A DNA stretch of 13,761 nucleotides from an uncultured Alphaproteobacteria bacterium (GTDB lineage: Bacteria > Pseudomonadota > Alphaproteobacteria > Rhizobiales > Aestuariivirgaceae), in assembly GCA_937868035.1 (NCBI GenBank), contig CALMLK010000119.1, positions 1 through 13,761 of the forward strand, in the 5' to 3' direction. The position numbers were made by a program, and so were the translations under genes. Of the stretch, positions 7,339 through 13,761 are shown one piece after another. Numbering within the stretch: position 1 is the stretch's first letter; the number at the start of each line of letters is the position of its first letter. The notes under the pieces were generated by a model that was not told where the DNA came from, did no database searches, and saw nothing but the letters and a program-made list of their open reading frames with translations.

Positions 7339-8210
7339 CCAAGACAACCGCAACCCTGATCGGCTTCACCGCCGTGCTGATGTGGGGGCTTCTCGCCTTC
7401 TTCTCAAAGCTCGCCGGTGCCATTCCGCCCCTGCAACTCACGGGAATGAGTTTCCTGATCGGTGGCCTTGTCGGGGTGCTCAGCTGGCCGTTCAGGCGGG
7501 GGGCGGCGCGCGTTCTGCTGCAACATCCGCCGGGGGTGTGGCTGCACAATGTGGCGGGACTGTTCGGCTCGCATTTCCTCTATTTCATGGCGGTGCAGAA
7601 TGCGCCTGTCGTGGAGGTGAGCCTCATCGCCTATTTGTGGCCGCTCTTCATCGTGCTCTTTGCCGGGTTCCTTCCGGGCGAGAAACTGAAGACGCATCAC
7701 CTCGCAGGTGCTGCCCTCGGGCTTCTCGGCGCCTATCTGGTGGTGAGCAAGGGGCAGGGCATCGGACTTTCAAACGGCCTGCAGTTGGGCCACATGATTG
7801 CGCTGCCCTATGCCATGTTCTGGGCGGCCTATTCGGTGTCGATCCGGCGCTATGGCAAAATCCCCTCGGACATCGTGGCGGGTTTCTGCATTGCCACGGG
7901 GCTCGTTGCGCTTTCGGCACACATGCTTCTGGAGACGACGGTGTGGCCGCTCAGCGGACAACAGTGGCTGGCGATCCTGGGCCTTGGGCTCCTGCCAGTG
8001 GGAGCTGCCTTCTATGCCTGGGACTTCGGCATGAAGCATGGCGATCCCATGGTCCTCGGGGCTTCGTCCTATGCGGCGCCGCTGCTGTCCACGGTGGTCC
8101 TGCTGCTGGCAGGATTTGCCACCTTCCACTGGTCCATCGGCGTCGCCTGCCTTCTCATCATGGGAGGCGCCCTGACCGCGGCCAAGGACATGATCTTCCG
8201 GAAGACCTGA
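7335..8210 (+). CDS. YddG-like DMT transporter, probable aromatic amino acid exporter
   Basis: This 291-aa inner-membrane protein of the DMT superfamily resembles E. coli YddG, which exports aromatic amino acids. The resemblance, judged from memory, is clearest at the start (TATLIGFTAVLMWG), in EVSLIAYLWPLFIVLFAG (residues 95-112) and in FYAWDFGMKHGDPMVLGASS (about 224-243), which match YddG's EVGMVNYLWP and AWNVGILHGN elements. There are about ten hydrophobic segments. The start is ATG 7335, overlapping the upstream stop as ATGA; an earlier in-frame ATG at 7287 would add 16 charged residues and overlap the neighbour by 52 bases, so I rejected it. A tyrosine biosynthesis operon begins 1.7 kb downstream, which fits export of an aromatic product, but that is inference. 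It ends in RKT and converges on gloB with a 9-base gap. Confidence 0.85.
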   Translation: MTKTTATLIGFTAVLMWGLLAFFSKLAGAIPPLQLTGMSFLIGGLVGVLSWPFRRGAARVLLQHPPGVWLHNVAGLFGSHFLYFMAVQNAPVVEVSLIAYLWPLFIVLFAGFLPGEKLKTHHLAGAALGLLGAYLVVSKGQGIGLSNGLQLGHMIALPYAMFWAAYSVSIRRYGKIPSDIVAGFCIATGLVALSAHMLLETTVWPLSGQQWLAILGLGLLPVGAAFYAWDFGMKHGDPMVLGASSYAAPLLSTVVLLLAGFATFHWSIGVACLLIMGGALTAAKDMIFRKT

Positions 8211-8219
8211 GGCCTGCCG
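8202..8219. repeat. 18-base direct repeat, copy 1 (end of the YddG-like gene)
   Basis: AAGACCTGAGGCCTGCCG occurs here and, without mismatch, at 12698-12715. In both places the first nine bases are the last codons and stop (Lys-Thr-TGA) of a + strand gene, and the other nine are noncoding. The match stops abruptly on both sides. Confidence 0.7.
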
Positions 8220-8990
8220 TCAGAACCTGTTCTTGCGCTCGCGGATTTCCGCGAAGACTTCAGCATCCGTCGCAGACTCCATGCCGAGCACCTTGCGGAT
8301 CTCCGGCGCGTTGCAACGCAGGTAGGGATTGGTCCGCAACTCATCACCGATGGTCGTGGGACAGGTCATCTTACCCTGCTCGCGGAGCTGACGCACTTCC
8401 ATGGCCCGGCGAACCAGATCGCGGTTGCCCGGCTCGATGGTGAGCGCAAACTTCGCATTGGCTTCGGTATATTCGTGGCCACAATAGACGGATGTCATGC
8501 CCTGCAGGGTGCGGAACTGGTTGACCGACTCATACATCTGCGCCGCCGTGCCCTCGAAGACGCGGCCACAGCCCAGCGAAAACAACGTATCCGCGGCAAA
8601 CAGCAGATAGTCATCGGAGAAGTGATAGGCCACATGGCCGAGGGTGTGACCGGGGCAGGCGAAGACCTTCACAGGGCGGTGGGCCAGCTGCAGAACGTCG
8701 CCGCCCTTCACCGTTTGCGAAATGCCGGGGATCTTGTCCTTCTCGGCCTCGGGTCCGATGATGCGGCAGCCGAAGACGTCCTTGAGTTCGAGGTTGCCCG
8801 CGACGTGATCCTCGTGGTGGTGCGTGGTGAGGATGTGGGTGAGCTGCCAGCCGCGCTTCTTCAATTGGTCCGTGATGGCGGTTGCATCAGGTGCATCAAT
8901 TGAAATCGTGGTGCCGGTGCGGCTGTCGTGGACGAGCACGCCATAGTTATCCTGGCGGCAAATGAACTGGTGGACATCGAGATTGGACAT
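8220..8990 (-). CDS. gloB: Hydroxyacylglutathione hydrolase (glyoxalase II)
   Basis: GloB hydrolyses S-D-lactoylglutathione to D-lactate and glutathione, the second step of methylglyoxal detoxification in the cytoplasm. The 256-aa protein has the metallo-beta-lactamase metal site THHHEDH (H57, H59, D61, H62), the third-site histidine region CPGHTLGH (H115, H119), the bridging Asp in FAADTLFSLGCGR (D134) and GHEYT (H172). The C-terminal domain has LRTNPYLRCN and ends in RERKNRF, matching the R-x-x-K-x-x-F glutathione-binding ending of glyoxalase II. Length is standard. The start at 8990 gives MSNLDVHQF; its ribosome site is weak. It is divergent from the methyltransferase gene with 79 bases between, a pairing I recall as common in Alphaproteobacteria. 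Confidence 0.96.
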   Translation of the reverse strand: MSNLDVHQFICRQDNYGVLVHDSRTGTTISIDAPDATAITDQLKKRGWQLTHILTTHHHEDHVAGNLELKDVFGCRIIGPEAEKDKIPGISQTVKGGDVLQLAHRPVKVFACPGHTLGHVAYHFSDDYLLFAADTLFSLGCGRVFEGTAAQMYESVNQFRTLQGMTSVYCGHEYTEANAKFALTIEPGNRDLVRRAMEVRQLREQGKMTCPTTIGDELRTNPYLRCNAPEIRKVLGMESATDAEVFAEIRERKNRF

Positions 8991-9069
8991 GGTGGCCTGC
9001 CTACACCATGTTTTCCATCCGGCAAAGCCGACTGCTGCATTTTTTCGCCGCAGCCCCTAGATTGGGGCG

Positions 9070-9825
9070 ATGGACGTGGTCGATCTCCGCGAATTCTACC
9101 AGACGCCGCTCGGCCAGTCGGCACGGATGCTGATCAACCGCACGCTCGCGCCACGTATTGCCGTTCATGCCGGACAGACAGTGATGGGACTGGGATTTGC
9201 CCATCCCTATCTCGATCTCGCCATGCCGCAGGATGCCGTTTCCCTGTCCTTCATGCTGGCACGCCAGGGTGTGCTGCATTGGCCCGCGGGGGAACAGTCA
9301 CGCGCCGCCCTGGTGGATGATGGCGACCTGCCACTCCTCGAAAGCGTGATTGATCATGCAGTGGTTGTGCATGGGCTTGAACTTTCCGACAGCCCGCTCG
9401 ACATGTTGCAGGAGGTGTGGCGTGTGTTGGCGCCACAAGGGAAAGTTTACCTCGTGGTGCCCAACCGGCGCGGCCTGTGGTCGTCTTCGGAAGCTTCGCC
9501 CTTCGGCCATGGCCAGCCCTTTTCGCGGCGGCAGTTGCTGGCGCTTTTGAAGGAAGCGCGGTTTTCCGTGACGTGGTCATCGGAGGCGCTGATGCTGGCG
9601 CCGTTGCGGTCACCCTCCATTCTGAAAGCGGCATCGGCCATGGAGACGGTCGGCAAGCGCGCTTTCGGCCGTTTTGGCGGCGTGATGATCGTGGAAGCGA
9701 TGAAGCAGGTCTATGCCTTCTCCTCCGGCAAGCGGGTGCGTCGGCTTGTGCCGCGGCTCCGGCCCGTGCTGCTGCCCTCGCCGCAGCCTCTCGGGCGCGC
9801 GCCCGGCACTTCATCCGAATTCTAG
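9070..9825 (+). CDS. gloB-associated class I methyltransferase-fold protein
   Basis: This 251-aa protein belongs to the methyltransferase type 11 group often found divergent to gloB in Alphaproteobacteria. The N-terminus is MDVVDLREFYQTPLGQSARMLI. The region that should hold SAM motif I reads VMGLGFAHPYLD (residues 38-49) instead of a GxGxG loop. Later elements look like a normal fold: LPLLESVIDHAVVVHGLEL (87-105), MLQEVWRVLAPQGKVYLVVPNR and a PFGHGQPFSRRQL segment typical of this group. The C-terminus is Arg- and Pro-rich and probably disordered. Because motif I is altered, SAM binding is not certain; relatives as I remember them share the same altered form. Substrate is unknown. ATG 9070 follows a GGGG four to seven bases upstream. 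The chorismate mutase gene starts 66 bases later, so it may or may not share the tyrosine operon's transcript. Confidence 0.82.
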   Translation: MDVVDLREFYQTPLGQSARMLINRTLAPRIAVHAGQTVMGLGFAHPYLDLAMPQDAVSLSFMLARQGVLHWPAGEQSRAALVDDGDLPLLESVIDHAVVVHGLELSDSPLDMLQEVWRVLAPQGKVYLVVPNRRGLWSSSEASPFGHGQPFSRRQLLALLKEARFSVTWSSEALMLAPLRSPSILKAASAMETVGKRAFGRFGGVMIVEAMKQVYAFSSGKRVRRLVPRLRPVLLPSPQPLGRAPGTSSEF

Positions 9826-9891
9826 GAAATGCCTGTTCCCACTGCCTGCACCGTGGGTTATGTCTTTTGGCTCAGACATTGAATCGGTCCG

Positions 9892-10686
9892 ATGACAGCC
9901 TCCAGCGAACCCTCTTCGACGCCCCATCTGGACGACGTGCGCCGCGCCATCGACGGCGTCGATGATGCCCTGCTGGACCTGCTGGAGAAGCGCATCGCCC
10001 TGGTGGACGGCGTCATTGCGGCGAAAGCGGGTGATCCGCAGGCTGTCGCTTCGCCCCTCCGGCCAGGCCGTGAAATGCAGATTCTGAAACGTCTGGTCGC
10101 ACGGCGAAGCCAGACCGAACCGCAGTTACTGGTGCGTCTTTGGCGGGCCATCGTCAGCGAGGCGACGCTGAAGCAGGCGAAGGTTGCCATTCACGTGGGA
10201 CGAAAGACAGCACAGGCCATGGGGCACCGCCTGCGCATCCGTGATCATTTCGGACGCTTCCCGGTTGAGGAATGGCGCGACGCCGGCCAGGCGATGATGC
10301 AGGTGAATGCGAACCCCGCCGACCTGTGCATCGTGGAGACGGACTCGGACTGGATTGACCCGTTCGTGCACGGCCATGCCGGCCGCGCCCAGGTGATTGC
10401 GGCCCTGCCCGCTCTCAAGGAAGAGGGCGTGCCCAAGCTGCTGGTGATCGGGGTGTCGCCGGCACAGCCGACGGGCGAAGATGAGACGCTGATCATCAGC
10501 AAGGGCAATCTGCCGCGGGATTTTGCGCCGCAGCCGCTCTGGCAACTGAAATCCGGCCCCTACCGCCTGTCGGCGCTGGCGGGCTGGTATTCCGAGCATG
10601 AAAGCCCGCTCGTGGGACTGGCGCGCTCCAATCCCGGGCTTGGCCTGAAGGTCGCCGGGCGCTATGCGTCCGCCATCGAGGTTTAG
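9892..10686 (+). CDS. Chorismate mutase, AroQ type, with an extra C-terminal domain
   Basis: It converts chorismate to prephenate, the entry to tyrosine and phenylalanine. Residues about 12-97 form an AroQ all-helical mutase. Aligning by eye to E. coli chorismate mutase, the catalytic residues are present: R17, R34, K45, R60, E61 and Q95 (E. coli R11, R28, K39, R51, E52, Q88); D48 is replaced by R57. The remaining 165 residues are not needed for a mutase. They read like a shortened prephenate dehydratase: a first lobe (VAIHVG, then [10 protein letters not shown] near 144-153), then directly KLLVIG and [16 protein letters not shown], which resembles the start of a dehydratase ACT region. The TRF catalytic motif and second lobe are missing. 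The start at ATG 9892 has a weak ribosome site. hisC follows after 5 bases, in a tyrosine operon. The family length in Rhizobiales is similar. Confidence 0.9.
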   Translation: MTASSEPSSTPHLDDVRRAIDGVDDALLDLLEKRIALVDGVIAAKAGDPQAVASPLRPGREMQILKRLVARRSQTEPQLLVRLWRAIVSEATLKQAKVAIHVGRKTAQAMGHRLRIRDHFGRFPVEEWRDAGQAMMQVNANPADLCIVETDSDWIDPFVHGHAGRAQVIAALPALKEEGVPKLLVIGVSPAQPTGEDETLIISKGNLPRDFAPQPLWQLKSGPYRLSALAGWYSEHESPLVGLARSNPGLGLKVAGRYASAIEV

Positions 10687-10691
10687 ATCAC

Positions 10692-11786
10692 ATGACAACC
10701 GCAACACCCGGGCGGCCCCAACCCCGCCCCGGCATCCTTGGCATTGAGCCCTATGTGCCCGGCAAGAGCGCGGCCAAGGGCGCGAAGATTTACAAGCTGT
10801 CGTCGAACGAGTCTCCGCTCGGCGCAAGCCCGAAGGCGGTTGAGGCCTATCGCGCCTCCGCCGCCACGCTGGAACGCTATCCCGACGGCAGCGCCAGCGC
10901 GCTCCGCACCGCCATCGCGCAACGCTACGGCTTGTCAGCCGAGCGGATTGTCTGCGGCGCGGGTTCCGACGAATTGCTGCAACTCCTCGCCCACGCCTAT
11001 CTCGGCGAAGGCGACGAGGCGATCTACAGCCAGTATGGCTTCCTGGTCTATCCGATCGCCATTGCATCCAATGGTGCCAAGGCGGTGGTGGCTCCGGAGA
11101 AGAACCAGACCGCTGATGTGGACGCCATCCTTGCCGCGGTGACGCCGCACACGCGCATGGTCTTCATCGCCAACCCGAACAATCCGACGGGCACCTACAT
11201 TCCGTTCAGCGAAGTGAAGCGCCTGCATGCGGGTCTGCCCGCTCATGTGCTGCTGGTCCTCGATGCGGCCTATGCGGAATTCGTGCGGGCCAACGATTAT
11301 GAATCGGGCATCGCACTCGTCAGCGAGCACGAGAACGTGGTCATGACCCGGACGTTCTCGAAGATATTCGGCCTTGCGGCCTTGCGCCTAGGCTGGCTCT
11401 ACGGCCCGGCCCACGTTGTTGATGTGCTGAACCGGATCCGCGGTCCCTTCAATGTGACGACGGGTGCGATCCTGGCGGGGGTCGCCGCGATGGAAGACCA
11501 GACCTTCGTGGACAAGGCCGTGGCTCACAACAGCATGTGGCTTTCCTGGCTTGCGGCGGAAATCGGCAAACTCGGAATCACCGTCACGCCCAGCGTCGGC
11601 AATTTCCTGCTGCTCAATTTTCCGGATGCGAAGCCTGCACCTGCGGCGGACGCCTTCCTGCAGGACCGGGGAATCATCGCGCGGCGCATGGAGGCCTATG
11701 GGCTTCCGCGTGCGCTCCGCCTGTCGGTGGGCGATGAAGAGGCCAACCGCGCCGTTGTCGCCGCCCTCAAGGAATTCATGTCGTGA
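10692..11786 (+). CDS. hisC: HisC-family aminotransferase, probably acting in tyrosine synthesis
   Basis: This is a 364-aa PLP-dependent class I/II aminotransferase annotated by similarity as histidinol-phosphate aminotransferase. The cofactor site is complete: NPNNPTG (161-167, with N164), the D191/Y194 pair in LDAAYAEF, the Schiff-base lysine K224 in [11 protein letters not shown], and R232 in LRLGW. The N-terminal [10 protein letters not shown] segment (35-44) and C-terminal LRLSVG are also typical. HisC enzymes accept both imidazole-acetol phosphate and aromatic 2-oxo acids. Lying between chorismate mutase and prephenate dehydrogenase with no his gene nearby, this one probably transaminates prephenate or 4-hydroxyphenylpyruvate; that is inference from position. 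A GAGG site at 10678-10681 serves ATG 10692. Its TGA overlaps the next gene's GTG by four bases (GTGA). Confidence 0.93.
   Translation: MTTATPGRPQPRPGILGIEPYVPGKSAAKGAKIYKLSSNESPLGASPKAVEAYRASAATLERYPDGSASALRTAIAQRYGLSAERIVCGAGSDELLQLLAHAYLGEGDEAIYSQYGFLVYPIAIASNGAKAVVAPEKNQTADVDAILAAVTPHTRMVFIANPNNPTGTYIPFSEVKRLHAGLPAHVLLVLDAAYAEFVRANDYESGIALVSEHENVVMTRTFSKIFGLAALRLGWLYGPAHVVDVLNRIRGPFNVTTGAILAGVAAMEDQTFVDKAVAHNSMWLSWLAAEIGKLGITVTPSVGNFLLLNFPDAKPAPAADAFLQDRGIIARRMEAYGLPRALRLSVGDEEANRAVVAALKEFMS
11769..11773 (+). promoter_or_regulatory. Shine-Dalgarno of the prephenate dehydrogenase gene, inside hisC
   Basis: AAGGA lies in the last codons of hisC and ends 9 bases before GTG 11783. It supports the GTG start, which overlaps the hisC stop as GTGA and implies translational coupling. 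Confidence 0.6.
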
Positions 11787-12706
11787 CGCAGCCGTTCGAA
11801 AAAGTGGCCATCCTCGGCCTTGGCCTGATCGGCTCGTCGATCTCCCATGCGATCCGTACCTATGGCGGGGCAAAGAGCATCAGCGGCCATGCCAAGAGTG
11901 CGGAGACGCTGAAGGTCGCAGCCGAACTGAAACTCGCCGACACGCTGCACGCCTCGGCGGCAGATGCGGTGAAGGGAGCTGACCTCATCATCCTGTGCGC
12001 GCCTGTCGGCGTCTGTGCTGCCCTTGCGGCGTCGATCAAGGATGCCGTTGCGCCAGGCGCCATCATCACCGACGTCGGCTCCGTGAAGGGCGCGATCATC
12101 CGTGATGTGGGCCCGCATGTACCGTCACACGCCCATTTCATTCCTGGCCATCCCATTGCCGGAACAGAGCAGTCGGGTCCGCGCTCGGGATTTGCAGAGT
12201 TGTTCCAGAACCGCTGGTGTATCCTCACGCCTGTCGACGGAACGCCGCCGGACAGGGTCGCAGCGCTGGAAGCCTTCTGGCGCGGTTTCGGATCGAATGT
12301 CGAGATCATGGGTGCCGAGCATCATGACCTGGTGCTGGCCATGACCAGCCACCTGCCGCATCTCATCGCCTATAATTCGGTGGCGACGGCCGCAGATCTG
12401 GAAAAGGTGACGCAGTCGGAAGTCATCAAGTTTTCGGCGGGCGGCTTCCGTGACCTCACACGCATCGCCGCCTCCGACCCAACCATGTGGCGTGACGTCT
12501 TCCTCAACAACAGGGAGGCGGTGCTGGAAATGCTGGGACGCTTCATGGAAGAAATGTCGATGCTGCAACGGGCCATCCGCTGGGGCGATGGCGAGACGTT
12601 GTTCAATCTCTTCACCCGGGCGCGGGAAGTGCGGCGCGGCATCATCGCGGCAGGGCAGGATACGGCGGCGCCCAATTTCGGCCGCACGCCCGATCGCAAG
12701 ACCTGA
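11783..12706 (+). CDS. tyrC: Prephenate/arogenate (cyclohexadienyl) dehydrogenase
   Basis: This 307-aa enzyme oxidatively decarboxylates prephenate to 4-hydroxyphenylpyruvate, or arogenate to tyrosine, with NAD(P). The N-terminal Rossmann fold has GLGLIGSS (G12-x-G14-x-x-G17). TDVGSVK (S100) and [12 protein letters not shown] (H123) form the substrate and catalytic region. The all-helical C-terminal domain has SHLPHL (H190, H193) and [13 protein letters not shown] (R223, R227), the substrate-arginine region of the TyrA family. There is no fused mutase and no ACT domain, so feedback control by an ACT module is not expected. The GTG start overlaps the hisC stop and has AAGGA upstream. Its last two codons and stop are part of an 18-base repeat shared with the end of the YddG-like gene. 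Which of the two substrates it prefers cannot be read from sequence; tyrA would be an equally fair symbol. Confidence 0.95.
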   Translation: MTQPFEKVAILGLGLIGSSISHAIRTYGGAKSISGHAKSAETLKVAAELKLADTLHASAADAVKGADLIILCAPVGVCAALAASIKDAVAPGAIITDVGSVKGAIIRDVGPHVPSHAHFIPGHPIAGTEQSGPRSGFAELFQNRWCILTPVDGTPPDRVAALEAFWRGFGSNVEIMGAEHHDLVLAMTSHLPHLIAYNSVATAADLEKVTQSEVIKFSAGGFRDLTRIAASDPTMWRDVFLNNREAVLEMLGRFMEEMSMLQRAIRWGDGETLFNLFTRAREVRRGIIAAGQDTAAPNFGRTPDRKT

Positions 12707-12715
12707 GGCCTGCCG
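12698..12715. repeat. 18-base direct repeat, copy 2 (end of tyrC)
   Basis: Identical to 8202-8219, again spanning Lys-Thr-TGA and nine bases after the stop. Here it leads directly into the start of the ChaC-like gene, and its GAGG may act as a distant ribosome site for ATG 12720. Confidence 0.7.
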
Positions 12716-12719
12716 GGCC

Positions 12720-13247
12720 ATGGCCGATGCAGCCACCCACTGGGTTTTCGGATATGGCTCGCTGATGTGGAACCCGGGCTTTCCGTACCGCCGCATGGCC
12801 CCGGCGCGCATCGCCGGGTTTCACCGCAAGCTCTGTGTCTATTCCTTTCACTATCGGGGGCGGCCGGAAAAGCCCGGGCTCGTCTTCGGGCTGGACCGGG
12901 GCGGGTCGTGCATTGGCATGGCTTTCGAGGTGACGGACGAACACTGGCCCGCGACCTGGGATTACCTGCGAAAGCGCGAGCAGGTGACGATGGTTTACCG
13001 GGAGGTCTTCAAACCCGTGCGCCTCCGGGAGGGCCAGACCGTGCAGGCGCTCACCTATGTGGTCGACCGCGCCCATGATCAGTGTGCGGCGGGTCTCGCC
13101 GACTCCGAGATCGCAGGCCTGATCCGGCAAGGCGAGGGCATTTCAGGCCGCAATCTCGATTATGTCCGCAATACACACGCTCATCTCGTGTCGTTGGGCA
13201 TCAGGGATCCGGCGCTGGAACGTATTGTGGCCCTGCTGAAAAGCTGA
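12720..13247 (+). CDS. ChaC-like gamma-glutamylcyclotransferase
   Basis: This 175-aa cytoplasmic protein is of the ChaC branch of the gamma-glutamylcyclotransferases, which cleave glutathione to 5-oxoproline and Cys-Gly. The signature WVFGYGSLMWNPGF (8-21) is the substrate-binding YGSL loop. E87 in YLRKREQVTMVY matches the catalytic glutamate of ChaC proteins. RIAGFHRKLCVYSFHYRG (30-47) and the GRNLDYVRNTHAHLVSLGI stretch (143-161) are also typical. Length is close to ChaC2-type enzymes. It starts 13 bases after the tyrC stop and probably rides on the tyrosine operon transcript, though its chemistry fits the glutathione enzyme GloB better than its operon partners. The ribosome site is weak (GAGG 11 bases upstream). 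I recall a similar neighbourhood in Rhizobiales but cannot verify it here. Confidence 0.9.
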   Translation: MADAATHWVFGYGSLMWNPGFPYRRMAPARIAGFHRKLCVYSFHYRGRPEKPGLVFGLDRGGSCIGMAFEVTDEHWPATWDYLRKREQVTMVYREVFKPVRLREGQTVQALTYVVDRAHDQCAAGLADSEIAGLIRQGEGISGRNLDYVRNTHAHLVSLGIRDPALERIVALLKS

Positions 13248-13325
13248 GCGGCGCTCCTCAATTTCCCGGGCGGCACGGCAGATTGCCAAAACGTCGCATT
13301 CCGGCCAGCCACGCCGTTCGCGGAA

Positions 13326-13354
13326 TTGACTTGGGGGATTGTCGAAACTAGGGT
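13326..13354 (+). promoter_or_regulatory. Sigma-70-like promoter for etfB
   Basis: TTGACT (13326-13331), a 17-base spacer and TAGGGT (13349-13354) match the alphaproteobacterial housekeeping promoter pattern: 5 of 6 bases at -35, and the key T, A and final T at -10. It lies in the 147-base gap after the ChaC-like gene and predicts a leader of about 34 bases. A 6-base inverted repeat, ATTCCG (13298-13303) and CGGAAT (13321-13326), abuts the -35 box and could be an operator, but it is short. Confidence 0.5.
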
Positions 13355-13394
13355 CCGGCCACTTTTTCAAGACCTTTCCCGAGAGGTAGTCCCC

Positions 13395-13761
13395 ATGAAA
13401 GTCCTGGTCGCGGTCAAACGCGTCGTTGATTACAACGTGAAGATCCGCGTCAAGGCGGATGGGTCGGGCGTCGAGCTCGCCAACGTCAAGATGTCCATGA
13501 ACCCCTTCGACGAAATTGGCGTCGAAGAAGCCGTTCGCCTGAAGGAATCCGGCAAGGCCACGGAAGTGGTTGCCGTCACCATCGGCCCGGCACAGGCGCA
13601 GGAAACGCTGCGGACCGCGCTTGCCATGGGCGCCGACCGCGCCATCCTCGTCAAGCATGACGACTATGTCGAGCCGCTGTCGGTCGCCAAGATCCTGAAG
13701 GGCGTGGTCGAGGCCGAGAAGCCTGAGATCGTGATCCTCGGCAAGCAGGCGATCGACGACG
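13395..13761 (+). CDS. etfB: Electron transfer flavoprotein beta subunit, 5' part
   Basis: EtfB pairs with EtfA to form the ETF heterodimer, a soluble one-electron carrier that collects electrons from acyl-CoA dehydrogenases and dimethylglycine/sarcosine dehydrogenases and passes them to ETF-quinone oxidoreductase. The visible 122 residues begin [20 protein letters not shown] and include the family elements [17 protein letters not shown] (36-52 or so), GADRAILV and [15 protein letters not shown], the AMP/FAD-binding region. The frame is open to the edge, so roughly half of the usual ~250-aa protein is missing. ATG 13395 has GAGAGG (13381-13386) eight bases upstream and a promoter-like sequence before that. 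etfA probably follows outside the window. Confidence 0.95.
   Translation, partial: MKVLVAVKRVVDYNVKIRVKADGSGVELANVKMSMNPFDEIGVEEAVRLKESGKATEVVAVTIGPAQAQETLRTALAMGADRAILVKHDDYVEPLSVAKILKGVVEAEKPEIVILGKQAIDD

Noticed and set aside
9034-9054. Inverted repeat GCTGC/GCAGC in the gap between gloB and the methyltransferase gene
   Set aside because: Five-base arms with an 11-base T-rich loop are too weak to call an operator or terminator.
9838-9857. Possible terminator or attenuator hairpin between the methyltransferase and chorismate mutase genes
   Set aside because: CCCAC/GTGGG gives only a 5-pair stem with a 10-base loop, and the following T run is broken; no leader peptide or T-box is visible.
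10126-11067. A 313-codon open frame on the - strand opposite chorismate mutase and hisC
   Set aside because: Arg-rich product with no family features, overlapping two recognisable genes.

Overview
The window is an ordinary, densely packed piece of a high-GC bacterial chromosome, most likely from an alphaproteobacterium of the Hyphomicrobiales (Rhizobiales) type. The main reason is the gene order chorismate mutase, HisC-type aminotransferase, prephenate dehydrogenase, next to gloB and a divergent methyltransferase. This lineage call rests on remembered gene neighbourhoods and protein style, not on a marker gene. I see no tRNA, rRNA, CRISPR array, insertion sequence, integrase or phage gene. 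No gene-free stretch exceeds 150 bases.

Left part (1-2723): the two molybdenum cofactor genes mobA and mobB lie on the + strand, separated by a DMT/EamA transporter on the - strand. A DUF924 gene follows mobB closely and probably shares its transcript.

Middle (2772-8210): a large dimethylglycine dehydrogenase-like flavoenzyme (FAD oxidase domain plus GcvT folate domain) is preceded by a 110-base gap with a short direct repeat. Three more DMT transporters follow. One is on the - strand. The other two are divergent from it on the + strand and joined by an ATGA overlap; the second of these resembles the aromatic amino acid exporter YddG.

Right part (8220-13761): gloB (glyoxalase II) on the - strand is divergent from a gloB-associated SAM methyltransferase-fold gene. 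Then comes a tight tyrosine operon: chorismate mutase (AroQ fold with an unusual C-terminal domain), a HisC-family aminotransferase and prephenate dehydrogenase. A ChaC-like gamma-glutamylcyclotransferase follows 13 bases later. After a 147-base gap with a good promoter-like sequence, etfB begins and runs off the right edge.

Together the genes cover Mo-cofactor nucleotide attachment, oxidative N-demethylation with tetrahydrofolate capture of the methyl group, small-molecule export, glutathione-linked detoxification and turnover, tyrosine synthesis, and flavin electron transfer. ETF is the usual electron acceptor of the mammalian dimethylglycine dehydrogenases, so the two ends of the window may be functionally linked. 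I found no convincing new biological system. The most interesting items are the C-terminal part of the chorismate mutase, which reads like a cut-down prephenate dehydratase/ACT region; an 18-base perfect repeat across two stop codons; and the clustering of four DMT transporters.
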